Source of the DNA: Microbacterium lacus | GTDB taxonomy: Bacteria; Actinomycetota; Actinomycetes; Actinomycetales; Microbacteriaceae | Assembly (NCBI RefSeq): GCF_039531105.1 | Contig: NZ_BAAAPK010000001.1 | Coordinates: forward strand, 248,001-312,000 | Reading direction: 5' to 3' | DNA: 64,000 bases | Shown: in pieces, positions 25,851 through 33,766 of the stretch | How positions within the stretch are numbered: the stretch's first letter is position 1 | How the letters are laid out: each line of letters starts with the position of its first letter | The notes under the pieces: model-generated | The model's input: only the letters and a program-made list of their open reading frames with translations | Told to the model about the DNA's origin: nothing | Databases searched by the model: none | Made by a program: the position numbers and the translations under genes

Positions 25851-27137
25851 TCAGCCGGCGGCGTCCTCGGCGACCGGAGCCCGGTGCGCCACCCGCACGG
25901 CGGCGATGCGGCGCCGATCCAGCTCGGTCACCTGGATCGTCCCGCCCTCGACCTCGATCGTGTCGCCGACGACGGCGAGCCGTCCGAGCTGCTCCACGAC
26001 GAAGCCCGCGATCGTGTCGGACGCGCCGCGCGGCAGCTGGAGGCCGGTGAGCTCTTCGAAGTCCTGCAGGTTCAACCGTCCGTCCACCTCGCCGCCGGAG
26101 GTCGCCGGGTCGGCGGCGGTGTCGTACTCGTCGAAGATCTCGCCGACCACCTCCTCCACGAGGTCCTCGAGCGTCACGATGCCGTCGGTGCCGCCGTATT
26201 CGTCGACGACGACGGCGATCTGATGTCCGCCGGCACGCAGGCGGGTCAGTGTGGGCAGCACGCGCGCGGTCGCCGGCACGTACGCGATCGGCCGCGCGAT
26301 CCGCTGGATCGGCTCGCCCGGGTCGTCCGCTTCGAAGAGATCGCGCACGTGGACGAAACCGGTGATGTCGTCGATCGAGCGATCCGACACCGGGAACCGC
26401 GAGAACGGCAGATCGCGCACCTGCACCAGGGCGTCGGCGATCGTGGCGGTCTCGTCGAGCGCGACGACCTCCGGGCGCGGTCGCATGACCTCGCTGATCT
26501 GACGGCCGCGGAGGGACAGGACGTCATCGAGGATGCGGCGCTCGTCCTCCGGAAGACCCTGGTGGCTCGCGACGATGTCGCGGATCTCCTCGTCGCTCAT
26601 CTCGTCGGCGGTCTTGTGCGGATCGCCGCCGAGCAGGCGCACGAGCGCGTTCGTGGACACCGACAGCAGCCAGATGACCGGCTTCATGACGGTGGCGAAG
26701 CCGTCGAGCACCGGCGCGATCGCGTACGCGAACTGCGCGTTGCGCTGGATCGCGAGGCGCTTGGGGACGAGCTCGCCGAGCACGAGCGAGAGGTAGGCGA
26801 TCACCAGGGTGAGCACGAGGGTCGCGAGGGTCAGCGCCAGCGGCTCCGCGGCGCCGAGCCAGACGAACAGCGGCGCGACGGACGGCGCGATCGAGGTCGC
26901 GCCGTACGCCGCCGAGGCGAACCCGGCGACGGTCACGCCGATCTGCACCGCCGAGAGGAACGTGTTGGGGTTGCGGGCCAGATCCGCGACCTTCCGGCCC
27001 CGGCGACCGCGGGCCGAGATCGCGTTGATCTGGCTCTCGCGCAGCGTCACGAGGGCCATCTCGGTCGCGGCGAAGACGCCGCCGATCAGGACGAACAGGA
27101 TCACCAGGCCGATGTTCCACAGCAGGTCGGCGGTCAT
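25851..27137 (-). CDS. CNNM/CorC (hemolysin C-type) family membrane protein
   Basis: A 428-residue protein. The DUF21 (CNNM) membrane domain occupies about 1-190 (four hydrophobic segments, GGVFAATEMALVTLRES near the N-terminus and LSLVLGELVPKRLAIQ). Two CBS domains follow (about 215-335, with GFVHVRDLFEAD and IAVVVDEYGGTDGIVTLEDLVEEVVGEI), then a CorC/HlyC domain (about 350-420). The family is linked to magnesium and cobalt efflux or homeostasis; the old hemolysin name is misleading. The gene is flanked by related palindromic repeats on both sides. It has its own 3' end and may be separate from terC upstream. Confidence 0.9.
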   Translation of the reverse strand: MTADLLWNIGLVILFVLIGGVFAATEMALVTLRESQINAISARGRRGRKVADLARNPNTFLSAVQIGVTVAGFASAAYGATSIAPSVAPLFVWLGAAEPLALTLATLVLTLVIAYLSLVLGELVPKRLAIQRNAQFAYAIAPVLDGFATVMKPVIWLLSVSTNALVRLLGGDPHKTADEMSDEEIRDIVASHQGLPEDERRILDDVLSLRGRQISEVMRPRPEVVALDETATIADALVQVRDLPFSRFPVSDRSIDDITGFVHVRDLFEADDPGEPIQRIARPIAYVPATARVLPTLTRLRAGGHQIAVVVDEYGGTDGIVTLEDLVEEVVGEIFDEYDTAADPATSGGEVDGRLNLQDFEELTGLQLPRGASDTIAGFVVEQLGRLAVVGDTIEVEGGTIQVTELDRRRIAAVRVAHRAPVAEDAAG

Positions 27138-27270
27138 CGGTCATGCTCCGATCCGGTGGTGCCGGGGGTCATCCCGGCACCGGGTCTATCGGGATCTGCG
27201 GACGCGTCGGTTCGGCGCGCGGTGTTCACGGGGTCTCCTTGGGCGGTGAACGGGGTGGGTGGGGAAGGGA

Positions 27271-27354
27271 TGCAGAACTCCACGGATCCGGTAGCGTCGG
27301 CGCCGATCTGCGGCGCGATCCGGCTCGGACGGCTCGAATCCGTGGAGTTCTGCA
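27271..27354. repeat. ~84-bp palindrome-ended repeat, copy 2
   Basis: A perfect 17-base inverted repeat, TGCAGAACTCCACGGAT at one end and its inverse at the other, encloses about 50 bases. It lies between the 3' end of terC (27360) and the CNNM/CorC start (27137). It is related to 25754-25838 by end sequence and length. It would make a very stable hairpin and may stop transcription from terC. Confidence 0.7.
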
Positions 27355-27359
27355 GACGG

Positions 27360-28394
27360 CTAGCGCGGGTCGCGCGCTTCGGCGATCTGCTCGGTGACCT
27401 CTTCGGGCTCGCGGATGCGGTCCTTGCGGGTCTTGATCAGGCTCGCGACGGTTGCGACCGCGATCGTGCCGGCGATGAACAGGAGCGAAACCCAGATCGG
27501 GATCTCGGGGATGACCTTCCAGGGCTCCCCGCCGTTGATGAACGGCAGCTCGTTCTTGTGCAGCGCGTGGATGAGCAGCTTCACGCCGATGAAGGCGAGG
27601 ATGACCGCGAGTCCCTGTGCGAGGTACACGAGGCGCTCGAGCAGCCCGCCGATGAGGAAGAACAGCTGGCGCAGCCCCATGAGAGCGAAGGCGTTCGCGG
27701 TGAACACGATGTACGCCTCGTTCGTGAGTCCGTAGATCGCGGGGATCGAGTCGACGGCGAAGATCAGGTCGACGAAGCCGATCGCGACGATCACGAGGAG
27801 CATCGGCGTGACGAAGCGGCGGCCGTCCTTCACGACGGTGAGCTTGTCACCGTTGTACTCGTCGCTGACCGGCAGGTGGCGCCGCACGAACCGCATGAAC
27901 TTGCCGTTCGCGGGGTCGGACTCGCCGTGCGCGAACGCCTGGCGGTAGGCGAGGAACAGCAGCAGACCGCCGAAGATCCAGAACACCCAGGAGAAGTTCT
28001 CGATGAGTGCGGCACCGACGGCGATGAACGCACCGCGCATGATGAGCGCGATCACGATGCCGATCATCAGCACCTTCTGCTGATAGATCTTCGGCACGGC
28101 GAAGCCGGCCATGACGATCAGGAAGACGAAGAGGTTGTCGATCGACAGGGCCTTCTCGGTCAGGTAGCCGGCGAAGTACTCGCCGCCGTAGGTCCAGCCG
28201 GAGACCATGCCGATGCCCACGCCGAACAGCAGCGCGAGGCCGATGTAGAAGGCTGACCAGCGCGCCGATTCGCCGATGGACGGCTCGTGGGGCTTGCGGA
28301 CGTGCGCGTAGAACTCGTAGACGAAGAAGGCGATCGTGACCGCGATCGTGATGATCCAGACGAGCGGAGTGACGTTCACAGCAGGGGTTCCCAT
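27360..28394 (-). CDS. TerC-family membrane protein (Mn2+-regulated)
   Basis: A 344-residue, eight- or nine-TM protein. Hallmarks: EKALSIDNLFVFLIVMAGF, a second acidic site LIFAVDSIPAIYGLTNEAYIVFTANAFALMGLRQLFF, and AFIGVKLLIHALHKNELPFINGG. TerC/Alx/MeeF-type proteins are implicated in manganese export and metal loading of secreted enzymes. The gene follows a predicted yybP-ykoY Mn riboswitch, which strongly supports manganese as the signal. Two starts are possible: ATG at 28394 (MGTPAVNV), abutting the switch hairpin, or GTG at 28379 (VNVTPLVW), which has more normal spacing from AAGGATGGGA. Confidence 0.92.
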   Translation of the reverse strand: MGTPAVNVTPLVWIITIAVTIAFFVYEFYAHVRKPHEPSIGESARWSAFYIGLALLFGVGIGMVSGWTYGGEYFAGYLTEKALSIDNLFVFLIVMAGFAVPKIYQQKVLMIGIVIALIMRGAFIAVGAALIENFSWVFWIFGGLLLFLAYRQAFAHGESDPANGKFMRFVRRHLPVSDEYNGDKLTVVKDGRRFVTPMLLVIVAIGFVDLIFAVDSIPAIYGLTNEAYIVFTANAFALMGLRQLFFLIGGLLERLVYLAQGLAVILAFIGVKLLIHALHKNELPFINGGEPWKVIPEIPIWVSLLFIAGTIAVATVASLIKTRKDRIREPEEVTEQIAEARDPR

Positions 28395-28416
28395 CCTTGG
28401 CGTTGACGATTCAGCG

Positions 28417-28512
28417 CCAAGGTCTTCTCCATCCTCGAGATCGAGGACCGGGGGCCCGGGATGCGATCGCATCCGTAATGACGAGCCGGCCGTGTCGGAG
28501 TACTCCCCTTGG
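28417..28512 (-). ncRNA. yybP-ykoY (manganese) riboswitch, copy 2, before terC
   Basis: On the minus strand the aptamer starts CCAAGGGGAGTACTCCG and ends GGAGAAGACCTTGG. The closing P1 stem CCAAGG/CCTTGG is perfect and the two conserved loops (GGGGAGUA, GAAGACCUU) are present. Immediately downstream, CCTTGGCG (28422-28415) can pair perfectly with CGCCAAGG (28402-28395), which abuts the ATG at 28394. The 3' strand of P1 is thus shared between the ligand-bound form and a hairpin masking the translation start, a clear translational ON switch for terC. Upstream CATAGAAT is a possible -10. Confidence 0.9.
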
Positions 28513-28586
28513 TGCGACGATTCTATGCGCCCGAATGGGCCTCTTCCTGAGAACCGTCTGAGTGCCGAACGTGCGAGGGTGGTCGG

Positions 28587-29168
28587 ATGCCGTTCCCGCT
28601 CGTCCCGAGATCCTTGGCGACCGAAGAGTTCGCCCTGCGCCCGATCACCGCCGCGGACGCCGCGCGCGACCACGCGGCGGTGATGGAGACGCGCACCGAT
28701 CTGCGCGTGTGGGAGCAGTCGAGCTGGCCCGCGGAGGACTTCACCGTCGAGGCGAACCGTGAGGACCTCGTCGACCTCGAGCGCCGGCACGCCGAGGGCC
28801 GCGCCTTCACGTTCACGGTCGTCGATCCGTCGGACTCCGAGTGCCTGGGATGCGTCTACGTCTTCGCCCCGACGGCGTCTTTCCTCGCGCAGGCGACGGT
28901 CACCCCGCTGACCGGAGAGATGTGGCTCGTGCAGGATGCCGTCGTCTACTTCTGGGTCCGGGCGACCCGCGCCGCGACCGGGACGGACGCACGGCTGCTC
29001 GCAGCGCTGCGGCCGTGGTTCCGCGACGAGTGGAAGGCGGCGCGGACGGTGTTCGTGACCAACGAGCTCTTCACCCACCAGGTCGGACTCCTCGAACGGG
29101 CGGGCCTGACGCCGGCCTTCCGGTTCATCGAACCCGACAAGCCCGGCCCGTACGTCGCGTTCGCCTGA
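28587..29168 (+). CDS. GNAT-like N-acetyltransferase domain protein
   Basis: A 193-residue protein opening LATEEFALRPITAADAARDHAAVM, the beta1-alpha1 pattern of GNAT enzymes, with FTFTVVDPSDSECLGCVYVF as the central strands and a C-terminal FVTNELFTHQVGLLERAGLTPAFRFIEPDKPG. The usual Q/RxxGxG/A acetyl-CoA loop is not clear, so activity is uncertain. It may be a divergent acetyltransferase. It stops 3 bases before the convergent HelR-like gene. Confidence 0.65.
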   Translation: MPFPLVPRSLATEEFALRPITAADAARDHAAVMETRTDLRVWEQSSWPAEDFTVEANREDLVDLERRHAEGRAFTFTVVDPSDSECLGCVYVFAPTASFLAQATVTPLTGEMWLVQDAVVYFWVRATRAATGTDARLLAALRPWFRDEWKAARTVFVTNELFTHQVGLLERAGLTPAFRFIEPDKPGPYVAFA

Positions 29169-29171
29169 CGG

Positions 29172-31388
29172 TCAGGACAGCAGCACGAGCTGCTGGGTCG
29201 CGCGCGTCATCGACACGTACCGGTCGACCGCGCCGGTCAGACCCGGGCCGAACGACTCCGGATCCACGAGCACGACGAGATCGAACTCGAGGCCCTTGAC
29301 CAGCTCGGGCGTGAGCACGCGCACCCGTTCGCGCGGTGAGGCGTCGGCATCCCCGATCACGACCGCCGTGCCGTCCGGCGACCGCTCCTCCCACGCGTCG
29401 AGGATGGCCGACAGCTCGTCGCGGCGAGCGCGCCGCACCGGCACCCCCGTCCGGCGGATCGAGACCGGCACGTTCGCGTCCGGCAGCGCGGCGCGGATGA
29501 CCGGCCCCGCGACCTCCATCACCTCTTCGGGGGTGCGGTAGTTCACCCCGAGCGTGGACACCGTGACCCGGTCGACGCCGATGCGCGACAGACGCTCGGT
29601 CCACGACTCGGCGAAGCCCGCGCGCGCCTGTGCCCGGTCGCCCACGATCGTGAGGCTCCGCGACGGACACCGCCGCAGCACCATTCGCCACTGCGCCTCG
29701 GTGAGCTCCTGCGCCTCATCGACCACGATGTGCCCGAACGGCCCGGCGAGCACGTCATCGGGCGCCGCGTCACGACGGGCGAGCGTCCGGCGCAGATCCT
29801 GCCCGCGCAGCATCGACATGATCCTCAGGTCGCCGTCGTCGGCGGCGATCAGATCGCCGATGACGTCCGCCCGCACGCGCTCCTCCGCAGCCGCCTCGCG
29901 CCGCGCCCGCTCCGCCCGCACGTGCGCCCGCGGGTCTCCGACGGCGAAGCGGGCGGCATCCCGCAGCGGTCCGTCGACGTCGGTCCACGCCGCCGGTGCG
30001 TCGACGAGCGCGCGGATGCCGGCCTCCCCGAATCCGGACGCGCATCGTCGCAGCATGTCGGCCGACGACAGGAGTCCCCGCAGCAGCGCGTCCGGGTCCA
30101 GCAGCGGCCACATCCGGTCGAACGCCGCACGTATCGCCTCGTCGCTCTCGAGCGCCTCGCGCACGGACTCCTCCTGCCCGGCATCCCGTCCGTACGCGTC
30201 GAAGTCGCGCTCCCGAGGCCTCGACGCGTCGCCCCATCCGTCGCTCCACCGGTCGTCGGCAGGCGTTGCGAGGTCGTCGACGCGCTCCGTGAGCAGGTCG
30301 ATCAGCCGCTCCCACGCCTGCGCGCGGACGGTGTTGTGCGCGGCGCCGTCATCGGCCTCGAAGATCTCCGCCCACTCCGCGGGACCGATGACGACATCGC
30401 CCCAGGCGGTGTCGATCGCGAGTGTACGACCGGGCGGCCGCTGCCACAGCCGCACCGCCGCCTCGATCCCGTCGACCAGCACGGCACTCTCCTTCGCCCT
30501 CCGTACGGCCGGATCCTCCTCGCGTCCGACCGGACCCGCGTCCGGCACGAGATCGCGGATCGCGCATACGAGGGCACCGTCCTCCCCGAGGCCCGGCAGC
30601 ACGTCGTCGACGTAGTCGACATACGGCCGGTGCGGCCCGACGAACAGCAGACCGCCCGCGCCGGCGAGCGTCGGATCCGCGTACAGCAGGTACGCCGCCC
30701 GGTGCAGGGCGACGACGGTCTTGCCCGTCCCGGGACCGCCGTCGACGACGCGCGCACCGCGGGCGCCCGCCCGGATGATCGCGTCCTGATCGGTCTGGAT
30801 CGTCGCGAGCACATCGCGCATCTTCGCCGACCGACTCGCTCCGAGGCTCGCGATGAAGGCCGACTCGTCGTCCAGCGCCGCCGAGTGATCGACGCCGTCC
30901 GCTGCGAACACCTCGTCCCAGTAGTCGACGATGCGCCCGCCGCTCCATCGGTAGCGGCGGCGCAGCGCAAGCCCCATGGGGTGCAGCGCGCTCGCGGCGA
31001 AGAACGGCTCGGATGCCGGCGCCCGCCAATCCGTCAGCAGCCGGTCCTCGTCGTCATCGGCCAGGCCGAACCGGCCGATGTACGAGGCGCGACCCTCGAC
31101 ATCGACCATCTTGCCGATGCACACGTCGACGCCGAAGCGGCCGAGCACCCGCGCGCGTGCGCTGAGTCGCTGCACGTCGAGGTCGCGCTCGAGTGCCCGC
31201 TGTCCGGAGCCGGCAGGCGCCCGACGCGCCGCGGCGAGCCGGACCTCCGCGTCCGCGCGGGTCTGGGCAAGGGCGGCTGCGACGTGGGCGAAGTGCCTCC
31301 GATCGTCTCCGATCAGCGCATCGGTCGCCTTGGCATGCAGCCGGGGCGGCAGGGCGAAGATCTCGTCGGTCTCGGTGGAATGCGGCAT
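29172..31388 (-). CDS. helR: RNA polymerase-recycling ATPase, HelR/HelD family
   Basis: A 738-residue superfamily-1 helicase-like ATPase. It has an N-terminal coiled segment, DWRAPASEPFF (120-130; the HelD WRxP motif), Walker A GGPGTGKT (217-224), Walker B VVDEAQEL (555-562), motif III VGDRAQ (582-587), PELVKGLEFDLVVLVDP near 695-710 and the C-terminal YVSMTRATQQLVLLS. HelD proteins remove stalled RNA polymerase. The HelR branch protects it from rifamycins by displacing the drug. The HelR assignment is supported by a rifamycin-associated element 61-79 bases upstream of the start. The ATG at 31388 begins MPHSTETDEIFALPPRL, as expected for the group. Confidence 0.88.
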   Translation of the reverse strand: MPHSTETDEIFALPPRLHAKATDALIGDDRRHFAHVAAALAQTRADAEVRLAAARRAPAGSGQRALERDLDVQRLSARARVLGRFGVDVCIGKMVDVEGRASYIGRFGLADDDEDRLLTDWRAPASEPFFAASALHPMGLALRRRYRWSGGRIVDYWDEVFAADGVDHSAALDDESAFIASLGASRSAKMRDVLATIQTDQDAIIRAGARGARVVDGGPGTGKTVVALHRAAYLLYADPTLAGAGGLLFVGPHRPYVDYVDDVLPGLGEDGALVCAIRDLVPDAGPVGREEDPAVRRAKESAVLVDGIEAAVRLWQRPPGRTLAIDTAWGDVVIGPAEWAEIFEADDGAAHNTVRAQAWERLIDLLTERVDDLATPADDRWSDGWGDASRPRERDFDAYGRDAGQEESVREALESDEAIRAAFDRMWPLLDPDALLRGLLSSADMLRRCASGFGEAGIRALVDAPAAWTDVDGPLRDAARFAVGDPRAHVRAERARREAAAEERVRADVIGDLIAADDGDLRIMSMLRGQDLRRTLARRDAAPDDVLAGPFGHIVVDEAQELTEAQWRMVLRRCPSRSLTIVGDRAQARAGFAESWTERLSRIGVDRVTVSTLGVNYRTPEEVMEVAGPVIRAALPDANVPVSIRRTGVPVRRARRDELSAILDAWEERSPDGTAVVIGDADASPRERVRVLTPELVKGLEFDLVVLVDPESFGPGLTGAVDRYVSMTRATQQLVLLS

Positions 31389-31448
31389 CCGGCCCCCTTG
31401 TCTGGCGCGCGGATTACCCGCGCGACCTGCGATTCTCGCGCGAGGAGG

Positions 31449-31467
31449 GGGTCTTGCCGCAAGCCCC
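31449..31467 (-). promoter_or_regulatory. rifamycin-associated element (RAE) upstream of helR
   Basis: The minus strand reads GGGGCTTGCGGCAAGACCC, one base different from the RAE consensus as I remember it (GGGGCTTGCGGCAAGGCCC). The element is known to mark rifamycin-inducible genes in actinomycetes, helR among them. It lies inside a larger inverted repeat (GCGAGGAGGGGG...CCCCCTCCTCGC, about 31440-31476), which may also terminate the sigma-factor gene upstream. Confidence 0.83.
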
Positions 31468-31500
31468 CCTCCTCGCGGGATAATGGAGAGGGAGGACAGG

Positions 31501-32748
31501 TCACCCGCGCAGGGCGTCTGCTTTCGCGGTGAGCACCTGCCGCTGGGCCTCGTTCGCGGTGAGCGCCGCAGCCGTCAGCAGCTCCGACCGGGCCTCGTCC
31601 GCGCGACCGAGTCGCGAGAGCAGTTCGCCGCGCACGCTCGGCACGAGGTGCGAGCCCGGCAGCGCGCCGGACTGCTCGAGAGCGTCGACGATCGCCAGGG
31701 CTTCTGCCGGGCCCGACGCCATCGACACCGCGACCGCACGGTTGAGCTCCACGATCGGGTTCGGCGCGATGCGGCCGAGGACGTCGTACAGCAGCACGAT
31801 CCGCGCCCAGTCGGTCTCCTGCACGCTCGGCGCGATCGCGTGGCACTGCGCGATCGCCGCCTGCAGCGCGTAGGCGCCGCGACCGACATGACGCGCAGCC
31901 GCGGCGGCGTCGGCGCGGGCGAGCAGCAGGTTCGCGCGCGCGATCTGGCCGTGGTCCCAGCGGCGGCGGTCCTGGTCTGCCAGGAGCACCGGTGTGCCGT
32001 CGCGCTCCTCACGCGCGGCGAACCGCGAGCGCTGGAATTCCATGAGCGCGACCAGCGCGAGCGGTTCGGGTTCGTGGGGCAGCAGCACGGATACCGTTCG
32101 GCCGAGGCGGATCGCCTCGTCGGCGAGATCCGGCCGCACCCACCGGTCGCCCCCGGTCGCGGCATAGCCCTCGGTAAAGACGAGATAGATCACGCCCAGC
32201 ACCGCCGTCAGCCGCGCCTTCCACTCCGACGGATCCGGCGTCTCGAACGGCACATTCGCCGCCGCGAGCGACTTCTTCGCCCGGGTGATGCGCGCCTGCA
32301 CGGTCGGGACGCTCGTGAGCATCATGCGCGCGATCTCGTCGGTCGACAGCCCCGCCACGACCCGGAGCGTCAGCGCGACCTGCGATTCGCGCGAGAGGAC
32401 GGGGTGACACGCGGTGAAGACGAGGCGGAGCACGTCGTCGTCGATCGGCATCCATTCGTCGTCGGATGCCGCGTCCAGCGAGTGCGCGATCTGCCGGTAC
32501 CGGTCATCCAGCGCGCCGCGCCGGCGCCACGAGTCGATCGCGCGGCGCTTGGCGACCGCGGTCAGCCAGGCGCCCGGATTGCTCGGGACACCTGTGGCGG
32601 GCCACGCGCGCAGCGCCTCGAGTACGGCATCGTGCGCGACGTCCTCGGCGAGGCCGAGATCGCCGGTCATCTTGGCGACGGATGCGACGATCCGGATGCC
32701 TTCGATGCGCCAGACGGCCTCGACCTCGCGGCGGGTCTCGTCGGTCAT
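31501..32748 (-). CDS. ECF42-type RNA polymerase sigma factor with TPR-like C-terminus
   Basis: A 415-residue sigma factor. Sigma-2 region (about 10-80, MTGDLGLAEDVAHDAVLEALRAW), sigma-4 region (about 110-165, ESQVALTLRVVAGLSTDEIARMMLTSVPTVQARITRAKKSL), then a helical extension of about 240 residues with GRGAYALQAAIAQCHAIAPSVQETDWARIVLLYDVL. This long helical tail and the DGPF/YciI gene beside it are diagnostic of ECF42. It lies 7 bases after the DGPF gene and is co-transcribed. A TGTCGA-N17-CGAC promoter upstream of the pair suggests self-activation. There is no anti-sigma gene, as usual for ECF42. Confidence 0.9.
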   Translation of the reverse strand: MTDETRREVEAVWRIEGIRIVASVAKMTGDLGLAEDVAHDAVLEALRAWPATGVPSNPGAWLTAVAKRRAIDSWRRRGALDDRYRQIAHSLDAASDDEWMPIDDDVLRLVFTACHPVLSRESQVALTLRVVAGLSTDEIARMMLTSVPTVQARITRAKKSLAAANVPFETPDPSEWKARLTAVLGVIYLVFTEGYAATGGDRWVRPDLADEAIRLGRTVSVLLPHEPEPLALVALMEFQRSRFAAREERDGTPVLLADQDRRRWDHGQIARANLLLARADAAAAARHVGRGAYALQAAIAQCHAIAPSVQETDWARIVLLYDVLGRIAPNPIVELNRAVAVSMASGPAEALAIVDALEQSGALPGSHLVPSVRGELLSRLGRADEARSELLTAAALTANEAQRQVLTAKADALRG

Positions 32749-32755
32749 GCCGAGG

Positions 32756-33178
32756 TCACGCCTTGGCGGCCTCCTCGGCGCGCCACTCCTTCTCCTTCTG
32801 GATGTACTCGTTGTCCGCGTAGTCCGCGAAGTCGGACTCGTCGGTCACGCGACGCACTTCGAGCTTGTTGCCGGGTCCGAGCGGGCAGCGCTTGGCCCAC
32901 TCGAGCGCCTCCTCGGCGGTCGAGGTCTGCAGGATCCAGAAGCCGTTGAACAGCTCGTGCACCTCGCCGTAGGGGCCGTCACTGACGACGGGCTCCTCCG
33001 CGGTGAACTCCACGACGTAGCCCGGCTCAGGCGCGAGGCCGTCACCGCCGACCATGACGCCGGCTTTCATCAGGGCCTCGTTGTACGCGCCCATCGCGTT
33101 GATGACGGCCTCGAAGTCCATGTTCTCGTAGTTGTCCACGGCTTCCTGCGTCGCCCGCATGATCAGCATGTGCTTCAT
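32756..33178 (-). CDS. DGPF/YciI-like protein, ECF42 partner
   Basis: A 140-residue ferredoxin-fold protein starting MKHMLIMRATQEAVDNYENMDF. It carries VVSDGPYGEVHELFNGFWILQTSTAEEALEWAKRCP, where the DGPY replaces the DGPF motif. Family members are small dimeric proteins of unknown biochemistry, often several per ECF42 locus. It is first in the operon with the sigma factor and starts behind the predicted sigma-target promoter at 33244-33270. Confidence 0.85.
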   Translation of the reverse strand: MKHMLIMRATQEAVDNYENMDFEAVINAMGAYNEALMKAGVMVGGDGLAPEPGYVVEFTAEEPVVSDGPYGEVHELFNGFWILQTSTAEEALEWAKRCPLGPGNKLEVRRVTDESDFADYADNEYIQKEKEWRAEEAAKA

Positions 33179-33243
33179 TTCGACTCCTTCTCAGCGCCTC
33201 TGCGCTTCGCTCCGAGGGCTCTTGTTCGCCCTCTCACTATTGC

Positions 33244-33270
33244 GTCGATCGGCGTGGGGCGGAATCGACA
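33244..33270 (-). promoter_or_regulatory. putative ECF42 target promoter
   Basis: On the minus strand a TGTCGA box (33270-33265) is followed by 17 bases and CGAC (33247-33244). The ECF42 consensus as I remember it is TGTCGA with a CGTC/CGAC -10. The same arrangement precedes the other DGPF/sigma pair at 43040-43066. It lies about 70 bases upstream of the DGPF start. Confidence 0.6.
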
Positions 33271-33408
33271 TCGGCCCTGAAGATTTCTTGCGGCGCTGTC
33301 AGGAGAACCTGCGCGCGGGGTTCGGAGCCGAGCTTTCCTCCTGCCAGCGCGCCGCCTCCCGCCCATAGGATCGCAGAGCAAGCCCGCGCCGCAGAGGAGT
33401 TCACCGAC

Positions 33409-33738
33409 ATGACGACGCCCCCGGCCGCCCCCGTGCAGAAGCGCCGCCTCGACGTCCTCGGCCTGATCGCGATCGTCGTCGCGAGCCTGGCGCTCGTACC
33501 GTCGCTCCTGGTTTTCCTCATCGGGCTGATCCCCGAGATGAATGCGATCTGGTGGCTCGGCATCATCCTGATCCCCGTGCTCGGCGTCGCCGGTGTCATC
33601 GCCCTCGTCCTCGCGATCATCGGTGTGATCGTCGCGGTGCGCCGCGGCACGCGGTTCGTGCTGTCGATCGTCGGCGGCGTGCTCGGCATCCTGCTCCTGC
33701 TGCCGATCGCGGCGATCTTCATCGGCCCGTCCACATGA
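33409..33738 (+). CDS. small membrane protein (DUF4190-like)
   Basis: A 109-residue protein with three hydrophobic segments (about 16-38, 46-72 and 80-104) after a short proline-rich N-terminus (TTPPAAPVQKRR). The layout is like DUF4190 or similar small actinobacterial membrane proteins. No function can be named. It stands alone and divergent from the ECF42 operon. Confidence 0.65.
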   Translation: MTTPPAAPVQKRRLDVLGLIAIVVASLALVPSLLVFLIGLIPEMNAIWWLGIILIPVLGVAGVIALVLAIIGVIVAVRRGTRFVLSIVGGVLGILLLLPIAAIFIGPST

Positions 33739-33766
33739 CCGTCTCGCGGGGAGACGAGCACGGAGG

